A DNA stretch of 64,000 nucleotides from Verrucomicrobiota bacterium (GTDB lineage Bacteria; Verrucomicrobiota; Verrucomicrobiia; Verrucomicrobiales; V1-33). Under the pieces are notes generated by a model. It searched no databases. It was not told the DNA's origin and saw only the letters and a program-made list of their open reading frames with translations. A program made the translations under genes and the position numbers. Of the stretch, positions 17,241 to 24,207 are shown one piece after another. The DNA is taken from the NCBI GenBank assembly GCA_003402705.1, contig QQNF01000006.1, positions 44,631-108,630 of the forward strand, written 5' to 3'. How positions within the stretch are numbered: position 1 is the first letter of the stretch; every line of letters starts with the position of its first letter.

Positions 17241-17650
17241 TGCGTTACCTGCTCGACACCAACATCTGGATTCTCTACCTCAAAGGCGGGCACCCCATGC
17301 TGCGCGCAAAACTGGAGGTGACAGACCGCCGTGACATCGTGACCTGTCCTGTCGTCTGGGCCGAATTGCTCTACGGAGCCCGGCGTTACGAGAAACGCAG
17401 TGAACGTGAAGCCAAAGTAGAGGCCGCCCTCTCCGCGCTGGTGTGCCTGCCCTTCGATGTCACTGCCGCGCGGCATTACGCCAGGGTGCGTGACGATCTG
17501 GAATCCCACGGCCTCGTCATCGGAGGCAATGATCTCATCATCGCCAGCATCGCGCTCACTCACGGACTCACCGTCGTGACACACAACTCTGATGAATTCG
17601 GCAGAGTCCCGGGCCTCGCCGTGGAAGATTGGGTTGTGTCCGCGTCATGA
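17240..17650 (+). CDS. VapC-like PIN-domain ribonuclease toxin
   Basis: 136 residues from the ATG at 17240 (a GTG lies two codons earlier at 17234). The PIN signature is complete: LLDTNIWI at the N-terminus with the first acidic residue, VVWAELLYGARR with the second, GGNDLIIASIALTHGLTVVTHN with the third acidic patch, and FGRVPGLAVEDW at the end. PIN toxins of this VapC type are Mg-dependent endoribonucleases that cleave tRNA or rRNA and are held inactive by the adjacent antitoxin. The pair sits immediately beyond the right border of the accessory block, on the opposite strand to the conflict genes. Confidence 0.88.
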   Translation: MRYLLDTNIWILYLKGGHPMLRAKLEVTDRRDIVTCPVVWAELLYGARRYEKRSEREAKVEAALSALVCLPFDVTAARHYARVRDDLESHGLVIGGNDLIIASIALTHGLTVVTHNSDEFGRVPGLAVEDWVVSAS

Positions 17651-17683
17651 CGATCACCCAGAGCTCTGACCACTTGCCCCCGA

Positions 17684-19426
17684 TCAACCCGCGACAGCGT
17701 GATACGCATAATCGAGGCCCTTCCGGAGTTGCCACGCGCGGTCCCTCGCGTCCTCGATCCCCTTAGCCCGTTCCAACACCTTCCCGAGAGTCTTGCGCAC
17801 CTCTGAATCGACCTTTTCGTCGTTCGCCAGAATCTCGAGACAGGTTTTGTAGATGTCCGCGCATTGGGCATGGTCGCCATGATTGAAGATAGGGACGCCG
17901 CGGCTGATCGCCGCTTCGATGCGTTCGGCTGGCTCCATCGACGCCGTTTTCTCTCCTTTGGCACCCGCTTCGGGAGCCAGAGGGAGCAGCACCGCATCAA
18001 TCACATGGATGATTCCGTTATCGCATTGGATGTCGGTTGTTCGGATGGTCGCGTCATTGGCTCTGAGAACCCCGTCCTTGATGGCGAAGGCGACCTTGCT
18101 CCCATTGAGAGTGGTACCTGACTTCGCATTGAGAGCGTCGCCCGCCGTGACCTTGCCAGCGAAGACATGGTACTTGAGGATTGCCTGCAGCTGCGCAAGG
18201 TTTTCCGGCTTCAGCAGCGTTCCCACAGTGCCTTCCGGGAGCTTCGCGAATGCTTCATCCGTTGGTGCCAGAATCGTGAAGGGGCCTTCGCCCGCAAGCA
18301 CAGGGGCCAGCGCGGCAGCTTCGACGGCGGCGAGCAATGTCTTGAAATTCCCTGCCCGTTTCGCCACGCCAATGAGGTCGTTAGCGACGGCTTCCTTCGC
18401 TGGCGCCGGAGGGAGCAGCACCGCATCAATCACATGGATCACGCCATTCGCGCACCCGATGTCAGCGTTGAGAATAGCCGATTTGCCGACGAGGACTTTG
18501 CCGTCGCTGAAGGAAATGGCCAGTTTTCCACCCTCGACGGTGGCGGCCTCTCCAGCCTCTAGCGCCTTGGCGAGTTTGACCGCACCCGGGACCACATGAA
18601 ATTTGAGAATCGCCTGCAACTGCGCCTTGTTTTCCGGTTTCAGAAGATTCTCCACCGTTCCCTCCGGCAGCTTGGCGAAAGCTTCATCCGTCGGCGCGAA
18701 GACCGTGAATGGCCCATCGCCCTGAAGCACGCCGACGAGATCCGCCGCAGTCAGGGCCGCCGCTAGGGTTTTGAATCGACCATCGGCCAGCGCCTGATCA
18801 ACGACATTCGCCGAATTGGCGCTGTAGGCCCTGATCCAGTCGACCTCCATGGCGAAGGGGCCGGCCTTCTTGTCGCCGAGCAGCAGGCCGAGGCGGCTGA
18901 TTTTCGCTGGATTGAAGACTTCGTCCTTGAGCATGGTCCCGCGCCAGCTGCCGACAAAACTGCCAAAAGGAACCCGAACTTCCGTCCATTCGCCCTTCTT
19001 TGTCGCAAACCCGGCCATGAAGGAAACCTCCATGCCCCGATACCGTGCGTCGGTACCGACGCGCATCTGGTACGTCCGGCCATCCCCTTTGACCCTGATC
19101 ACAAGGCCCTCGCTGCCTGCGAGATCGAGAGCGAGGTCACCGGTGCGGAGGGATGAAAAGCCACCGTTGTTCTCAAGCGAAAGCTCACCGCTGAAGCGGA
19201 GGATTCCATCCTCACTGAAGGCAAGATTTCCTTTCGAAAGACCGCCCATCACGCCGTCGTCGACAACCTTCCATCCGAGCTTCTGGTTTTCCTCGGCAGT
19301 GAATTCAGATACCGGCTTGTCAGCAGCTCGCGCCTTGGCGGGAATCATCGCCATGGACGCAAGGAAGGCTGCCGCCATCGGCCGGGACGACAGGAAGTGG
19401 AAAACGGATTTCATCGTCAATGTCAT
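17684..19426 (-). CDS. Secreted CIA30-FAS1-FAS1 protein
   Basis: 580 residues; an alternative start is the ATG at 19414. An N-terminal signal peptide ends near AKARA (residue ~34). Residues ~50-200 match the CIA30/NDUFAF1-like carbohydrate-binding-type sandwich (WKVVDDGVMGGLSKG, then RVPFGSF). Two fasciclin domains follow (about 205-340 and 350-485), each with FAPTDEAFAKLP-type and HVIDAVLLP motifs. A helical C-terminal domain of ~85 residues (FNHGDHAQCADIYKTCLEIL) is of unknown function. FAS1 domains mediate adhesion or matrix contacts, so a periplasmic or extracellular role is likely. The combination of CIA30 with two FAS1 domains in one chain is noteworthy. No Shine-Dalgarno is apparent. 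Confidence 0.85.
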   Translation of the reverse strand: MTLTMKSVFHFLSSRPMAAAFLASMAMIPAKARAADKPVSEFTAEENQKLGWKVVDDGVMGGLSKGNLAFSEDGILRFSGELSLENNGGFSSLRTGDLALDLAGSEGLVIRVKGDGRTYQMRVGTDARYRGMEVSFMAGFATKKGEWTEVRVPFGSFVGSWRGTMLKDEVFNPAKISRLGLLLGDKKAGPFAMEVDWIRAYSANSANVVDQALADGRFKTLAAALTAADLVGVLQGDGPFTVFAPTDEAFAKLPEGTVENLLKPENKAQLQAILKFHVVPGAVKLAKALEAGEAATVEGGKLAISFSDGKVLVGKSAILNADIGCANGVIHVIDAVLLPPAPAKEAVANDLIGVAKRAGNFKTLLAAVEAAALAPVLAGEGPFTILAPTDEAFAKLPEGTVGTLLKPENLAQLQAILKYHVFAGKVTAGDALNAKSGTTLNGSKVAFAIKDGVLRANDATIRTTDIQCDNGIIHVIDAVLLPLAPEAGAKGEKTASMEPAERIEAAISRGVPIFNHGDHAQCADIYKTCLEILANDEKVDSEVRKTLGKVLERAKGIEDARDRAWQLRKGLDYAYHAVAG

Positions 19427-19506
19427 ACGCGGAGGAACCCTGATCGGACGTTGTCAGTAAGCCGCAGCTTTGCGCCGCGGTCGGAATCGATCCAGTCCGA
19501 CCCCTA

Positions 19507-19709
19507 GTGCAGTCCGTCTTACAGATGGTGTCTTATGGACGAGGGATTTTTTTCGAGTCCTCGGCGCGAGGAGGGCGCGAATCAGGATTCGCAACCGACG
19601 AGCAACACAGGAATCGGGAAAAAGACCCGTCCCCCTCCCTCCGCAGAGTGGCTGAATCCTCCTTCCTTCCCACAAGATCAGAAGATACCATCTGTAAGAT
19701 GGGCTGCAC
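19507..19709. mobile_element. MITE-like element with ~29-bp terminal inverted repeats and TA flanks
   Basis: The left end GTGCAGTCCGTCTTACAGATG is matched, as reverse complement, by the right end at 19681-19709 with about three mismatches over 29 bp. The element is 203 bp, has no gene, and is bordered on both sides by TA (19505-19506 and 19710-19711). TA duplication and this size suit an IS630/Tc1-mariner-type non-autonomous element. The right-hand junction supplies the TAG stop codon of the neighbouring ATPase gene. Confidence 0.75.
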
Positions 19710-20902
19710 TAAGCCCGTGACGTTCCAGAGGTCTGGCCACTTGCATGACGCAATCTGCTCACGGCCTCCGAAAGCGTCACACACTCCACGCCCTGACCGA
19801 GGGGAAAGGATTCACGGCCAGGGTAAATGACGAGCTTCTGCTGCGGCTGAAGATCTTTGCAGCCCTCATGAAAACCGCGAGCCGGCGTGGGCGTGAGGCT
19901 GCGTTTGCACTCAATGGCCCAAAGGTGTCCGGGGCGGAGTTCGAGCACGAGGTCGATCTCGGCTCCGGCGGCAGTGCGGTAGAAGTACGCGGCGGTGCCC
20001 GCAGGAGCGGTGGCGAGCAGATTCTCAATCACCCAGCCTTCCCAGCTCGTGCCTGCGATAGGGTGGGACAACAGGTCGTCATAGCTGCCGATGCCAAGCA
20101 GCGCGTGCACGAGGCCGCTGTCGCGCACATAGATCTTCGGCGAGCGGATCATGCGCTTGCCCACGTTGGCAGACCATGGAGCAAGGCGACGCACCAGCAG
20201 AAGATCGCAGAGCAGATCGAGATAGCGCCCAGTGGTCTGTCCGCTAACGCCGAGGCTTGCTGCGAGCTTGGAAATGTTAACGACGCCACCCTGCTCATGC
20301 GCCAGCATGGTCCAGAATCGGCGCAAGGTTTCCCCAGGAATGCGCGGACCGAGTTGCGGAATGTCGCGCTCGAGGTAAGTCCGGATGAAATGGTGCCGCC
20401 ACTCTATCGAAGCAGCATCGCTCTGGGCGGTAAAGCTGTCCGGAAATCCGCCTCGCAACCACAATTCCTCCGCAGTCCCCCAGCCGGTCTCCTCCAGCGT
20501 CAGCGGCGACAGCTCCATGTAGGCGATCCGCCCCGCGAGGCTCTCGGACGACTGTTGCAGCAAGTCCAGCCCCGCCGAGCCGAGCACCAGAAATCGACCA
20601 GTGCCGCGCCCACTCCGACGCCCGCGGTCAATCACGCCACGCAGGACCCGAAACAATCCGGGTGCCCGCTGGATCTCATCCAGAATAACCAGCTTCTCCT
20701 CGACACGCTCAAAAAACATCTCCGGCTCCGCCAGTTTTGCCGCATCAGAAGGCGATTCAAGATCCACGTACACCGACGCTCGCTCCCTGCAAAGTTCCAG
20801 CGCCAGCGTCGTCTTCCCAATCTGCCGCGGCCCCAATAACCCAACCGCAGGATGCCGACCGAGGAGGTCTCGCACATGGGAAAGCAACAAACGATCGAAC
20901 AT
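19709..20902 (-). CDS. AAA ATPase with DUF4143 C-terminal domain
   Basis: 397 residues from the ATG at 20902 (MFDRLLLSHV), the usual start for this family; the frame is open to 20956. A Walker A motif GPRQIGKTT (24-32) and Walker B VILDEIQR define the AAA_14-type ATPase; a winged helix follows (NISKLAASLGVSGQTTGRYLDLL); the C-terminal DUF4143 region has the restriction-endonuclease-like GAEIDLVLE...AIECK motif. Such proteins are common in accessory regions; their role is unproven. The last eight codons (GQTSGTSRA) read through a dispersed AGAGGTCTG motif and end in a TAG created at the MITE junction, so the natural C-terminus near RLRHAS has probably been altered. Confidence 0.85.
   Translation of the reverse strand: MFDRLLLSHVRDLLGRHPAVGLLGPRQIGKTTLALELCRERASVYVDLESPSDAAKLAEPEMFFERVEEKLVILDEIQRAPGLFRVLRGVIDRGRRSGRGTGRFLVLGSAGLDLLQQSSESLAGRIAYMELSPLTLEETGWGTAEELWLRGGFPDSFTAQSDAASIEWRHHFIRTYLERDIPQLGPRIPGETLRRFWTMLAHEQGGVVNISKLAASLGVSGQTTGRYLDLLCDLLLVRRLAPWSANVGKRMIRSPKIYVRDSGLVHALLGIGSYDDLLSHPIAGTSWEGWVIENLLATAPAGTAAYFYRTAAGAEIDLVLELRPGHLWAIECKRSLTPTPARGFHEGCKDLQPQQKLVIYPGRESFPLGQGVECVTLSEAVSRLRHASGQTSGTSRA
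19727..19746 (+). repeat. Dispersed AGAGGTCTG motif, copy 2
   Basis: AGAGGTCTGGCCACTTGCAT, located inside the 3' end of the DUF4143 ATPase frame and 16 bp from the MITE. Confidence 0.75.
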
Positions 20903-20982
20903 AACCATGTAATTCTTCCACGCCATGGACGAATTGCAATGTTCAGATCTCCGCATTTCTTAGCTCCCAGAAAAGCCCTTCC

Positions 20983-21147
20983 AGAGGTCTGGGCACTTGC
21001 CCTGCGGGCTCCAAGAGGTCTGGGCACTTGCATGCCGCAATCGGGCCACGGCTTCGGAAATCGTCACACACTCCACGCCCCGGCCGAGAGAAAACGATTC
21101 GCGGCCGGGGTAAACAAGGAGCCCTTCCAGAGGTCTGGCCAATTGTG
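20983..21147 (+). repeat. Three dispersed AGAGGTCTG motifs (copies 3-5) around an ATPase remnant
   Basis: Copies lie at 20983 (AGAGGTCTGGGCACTTGC), 21014 (AGAGGTCTGGGCACTTGCAT) and 21129 (AGAGGTCTGGCCAATTGTG). The second and third flank the decayed DUF4143 fragment exactly, so the motif brackets a duplicated module end. Confidence 0.75.
21014..21128 (-). pseudogene. Remnant of the 3' end of a second DUF4143 ATPase gene
   Basis: Minus-strand translation gives LLVYPGRESFSLGRGVECV followed by TISEAVARLRHAS, matching the C-terminus of the intact ATPase (VIYPGRESFPLGQGVECV, then TLSEAVSRLRHAS) with about 80 percent nucleotide identity over ~95 bp. Nothing of the rest of the gene is present. The fragment lies just upstream of the intact copy's start, as if two tandem copies recombined and one lost all but its tail. 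Confidence 0.75.
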
Positions 21148-21200
21148 CTGCTCAGCGACGCTTGCCGTCGCGGCCATCGCGAGTTACGGAACCGCGTGTC

Positions 21201-23081
21201 ATGAAGCGCGCGACTCCTCCAGACGAAAGCCGATTCCGCCTTCTCGTCGAAAGCATCGGCGACGTGCTCTGGTTCCGGGAACTCGAACCCGACCGGTTCT
21301 CGTATGTGAGTCCGGCCTTCGAGCGCATCTGGGGGCACCCCGTGGAGGAATTGCAGCAGAATCCACGCCTCTGGGAGGATGGCATCCATCCCGGAGACCG
21401 ACCCGCCGTGCGAAAAGCGCTCCGCCAGTGGCTCAGTGGCGAAAAGGCAGCATACGATTCCTGTTACCGGGTCATCGGCAGGGACGGCGAGGTGCGATGG
21501 ATGGCGGATCGCGGCATCATTCTGGGGCGCAGGAACGGCAAGCTCTGCCAGATCGGCGGCATCGCCCGCGATGTCACCGAACACGAAGCCGCCGAGGCCG
21601 CGCGCCGGAAACTCGCCGCCGTGGTCGAAGATTCCTGCGATGCCATCGTCACCCTCGATCTGGACGGCATCATCCAGACATGGAATGCCGGCGCCGAACG
21701 CATTTTCCAGTACACCGCCGCAGAAGCCATCGGCAGGAACGTGTCCTTCCTCCGCCCGCCGGAGGCCGCAGACGACGAAACCGTCTTTCGCCGCCGCATC
21801 CGCGCAGGCAGACGCATCGAGCACTACGAGACGCACCGCATCCGCAAGGACGGCCGCGTGATCGACATCTCGCTCACCCTCTCGCCACTGCGGGACGCCG
21901 CGGGCAAAATCACCGGCTTTTCTAAGATCTCCCGCGACATCACCGAGCGCAATGTGGATCGCCGCATGTTCCACCAACTGCTTGAATCGGCACCCGACGG
22001 CTTTGTCATTCTCAATGCCGCAGGCAGCGTCCTTATGGCAAATGCCCGCACAGAGCAATTGTTCGGCCTGCCCAAGCAGCAGATCATCGGTGCGGCCTTC
22101 AAGAAACTCCTACCATTAAAAGAACGCTCGCATTTCACCACCTGCTGCCGCGAGTTTCTGCGTCGCACCGGTACCTCGGAAAATTTCCGCGGCAGGCTTC
22201 TCCATGGCCTGCGCAAAGGCAGCAGCGCGTTTCCCATGGAGATCAGCCTCAGCAGGGTCGAGACTCCCGAGGGTCCGCTCGTCATCATCGACATCGCGGA
22301 TATCACCGAGCGCCAGCAGGCCGAGCAGACCATCCGCCGGCTCAACACGGAACTGGAAGAACGCGTACAGCAGCGCACCGCCGAACTCACCCGGCAGGTA
22401 GAGGCCCGCATGCAGCTCGAAGAAGAAATCCTTCACATCAGCGAACGCGAACAGCGCCGCATCGGCCAGGACCTCCACGACGATCTCGGCCAGCAACTCG
22501 CCGGTGCATGGATGATGGCCGATGTTCTCCAGCGCCGGCTCGCCGCAGATAGTGCCCCGCACAGCGACGCCGCAAGGAAACTCGGCACCCTGCTTCAGAA
22601 GGCCCTCGCCCATGCCCGCGGCCTCGCTCGCGGCCTCCACCCCGTCGCTCCCGAACAAGGCGGATTCGCTAGGGCTCTCGAATCCCTCGCCGCGCAATCA
22701 AGCGAACTCTTTGGCGTGAACTGCCGCTTCCAAACCAGCGCCGCACCCCCGCCCGGCAACGACACAGCCTGCACCCACCTCTACCGCATCGCCCAGGAAG
22801 CCGTCAGCAACGCCGTTAGACACGGACGCGCCAGAAACATCCGCATCCGCCTAACAATTACCGCCTTGACCATCACCGACGACGGCTGCGGCCTCCAGCC
22901 AGCCGCCAACTCCGACGGCATGGGCCAGCGCATCATGCGCTACCGCGCCGAACGGGCCGCAGCCACCCTCAGTATCGAAAACGGCCGCCAGAAGGGCGTC
23001 GTCGTCACGTGCAGGTTCTCGCAAGGGGGCATCGCAGCAACCGTTCCAGCCGCCAAACCGCCATCACCCCTTGCCGACTAA
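21201..23081 (+). CDS. PAS-domain sensor histidine kinase (NarX/DegS-type)
   Basis: 626 residues from the ATG at 21201; an upstream TTG at 21162 is less likely. There is no transmembrane segment, so it is cytoplasmic. Three PAS domains occur in order (LVESIGDVLWF, AVVEDSCDAIVTLD, LLESAPDGFVILN), two with PAC endings (VTEHE, DITER), then a coiled coil (RLNTELEERVQQRTAELTRQ) and a HisKA_3 dimerisation helix with phospho-acceptor His426 in GQDLHDDLGQQL. The HATPase domain shows an N-box (IAQEAVSNAVRHG) and a G1 box (ITDDGCGL). The cognate regulator begins 47 bp downstream. Signal unknown. PAS-only input suggests redox, light or small-molecule sensing. Confidence 0.92.
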   Translation: MKRATPPDESRFRLLVESIGDVLWFRELEPDRFSYVSPAFERIWGHPVEELQQNPRLWEDGIHPGDRPAVRKALRQWLSGEKAAYDSCYRVIGRDGEVRWMADRGIILGRRNGKLCQIGGIARDVTEHEAAEAARRKLAAVVEDSCDAIVTLDLDGIIQTWNAGAERIFQYTAAEAIGRNVSFLRPPEAADDETVFRRRIRAGRRIEHYETHRIRKDGRVIDISLTLSPLRDAAGKITGFSKISRDITERNVDRRMFHQLLESAPDGFVILNAAGSVLMANARTEQLFGLPKQQIIGAAFKKLLPLKERSHFTTCCREFLRRTGTSENFRGRLLHGLRKGSSAFPMEISLSRVETPEGPLVIIDIADITERQQAEQTIRRLNTELEERVQQRTAELTRQVEARMQLEEEILHISEREQRRIGQDLHDDLGQQLAGAWMMADVLQRRLAADSAPHSDAARKLGTLLQKALAHARGLARGLHPVAPEQGGFARALESLAAQSSELFGVNCRFQTSAAPPPGNDTACTHLYRIAQEAVSNAVRHGRARNIRIRLTITALTITDDGCGLQPAANSDGMGQRIMRYRAERAAATLSIENGRQKGVVVTCRFSQGGIAATVPAAKPPSPLAD

Positions 23082-23128
23082 ACCCTTTCCCCCTGCATCC
23101 CGCACCTGATCCTCACCGCCCGCCCGCC

Positions 23129-23806
23129 ATGCCGGAACACACCATCCCCGCCTCGGCCCCGTCACCCAAAAAGCGGGTCCTCATTGTCGATGATCATCCC
23201 GTCTTCCGCGCCGGATTGACCGGCCTCGTCAATCTCGAGGACGATCTCATCGTCTGCGGCGAAGCCTCTGATGCCGCCCAGGCCATGCACTTGCTCGAAG
23301 AACTCCGGCCCGATGTCATACTCATGGACATGAGCCTGCCCGGCAAAAACGGCCTCGAAGTGCTCAAGGACATCGGCACCCTCAGTCCCCAGACGCTCGT
23401 CCTCATCATCTCCATGCATGACGAAACACTGTTCGCCGAACGCGTCATCCGCGCTGGAGGCCGCGGCTACATCATGAAGGTGGAAGGCCCCGACAAAATC
23501 ATCCTCGCCATCCGCAAAGTCCTTAGCGGCGGCATTTCCGTCAGCGACCGCGTCGCCTCCCAGATCCTTCACGCTCTCTCCGGTTCCACACCCAGCCAGT
23601 CTCCCGTCTCCACTCTCACCGACCGCGAGTTCGCCGTCTACCAGTTGCTCGGTCATGGCAAGGATCCCCACGAAATCGCTCGCGTCCTCCATCTCAGCAT
23701 CAAAACAGTCGACACACACCGCAACCGCATCGGGAAAAAACTCGGCCTCCGCAATGCCACCGAACTCATCCACCATGCCACACGCTGGTTCGCAGCACAG
23801 ACCTGA
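23129..23806 (+). CDS. NarL/FixJ-type response regulator
   Basis: 225 residues from the ATG at 23129; earlier in-frame starts lie inside the kinase gene. The receiver domain has the acidic pair DDH (21-23), phospho-acceptor D67 in ILMDMSLPG and a conserved Lys in YIMKVEGPDK. A Pro/Ser linker leads to a LuxR-type helix-turn-helix (LTDREFAVYQLLGHGKDPHE, then IARVLHLSIKTVDTHRNRI). It is the partner of the preceding HisKA_3 kinase and presumably controls transcription of nearby or distant genes; no target site was recognised. Confidence 0.93.
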   Translation: MPEHTIPASAPSPKKRVLIVDDHPVFRAGLTGLVNLEDDLIVCGEASDAAQAMHLLEELRPDVILMDMSLPGKNGLEVLKDIGTLSPQTLVLIISMHDETLFAERVIRAGGRGYIMKVEGPDKIILAIRKVLSGGISVSDRVASQILHALSGSTPSQSPVSTLTDREFAVYQLLGHGKDPHEIARVLHLSIKTVDTHRNRIGKKLGLRNATELIHHATRWFAAQT

Positions 23807-23887
23807 CCCCCACTCATCCGTTTACTGATGCGCAACGGCGCAGACTCCGCATTGATACAGCATGCCTTCGCGATATTGTCAGTTGTC

Positions 23888-24127
23888 ATGAAGAAGCCGA
23901 AAAACCCTTCACTCCCAGTCGGGACCACCAGCGGAACACACCTTCCTGCCACCTCCTCCGACGAAGCTGTGCGCCTCCTCGCCTACCAGCTATGGGAAGC
24001 TTCAGGACAGCCAGAAGGCGGCGAACTCAACTTCTGGCTCGATGCCGAGGTCAAGCTCCGCACCGGGGTCACCAGTGAAAAGCAACCGGTCGCCGACATG
24101 CCAGAAACCCCGCCCGCGGAAGGCTGA
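23888..24127 (+). CDS. DUF2934 small protein
   Basis: 79 residues from the ATG at 23888 (a longer frame starts at 23828 but adds no conserved sequence). The core EAVRLLAYQLWEASGQPEGG and FWLDAEVKL match the DUF2934 pattern (helix, then W-E-x-x-G-x-P-E-G, then W-x-x-A-E). Proteins of this family often sit next to carbohydrate-active or stress genes; here the neighbour is a glucosidase. Function unknown. Confidence 0.8.
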   Translation: MKKPKNPSLPVGTTSGTHLPATSSDEAVRLLAYQLWEASGQPEGGELNFWLDAEVKLRTGVTSEKQPVADMPETPPAEG

Positions 24128-24207
24128 CTCAGGGGCACAGTTCGCGGAACATCCGCACCGAATTCCGATGCGCCAGTCCCGGAACGCATGCAGGAGTACA
24201 CCCGCCC

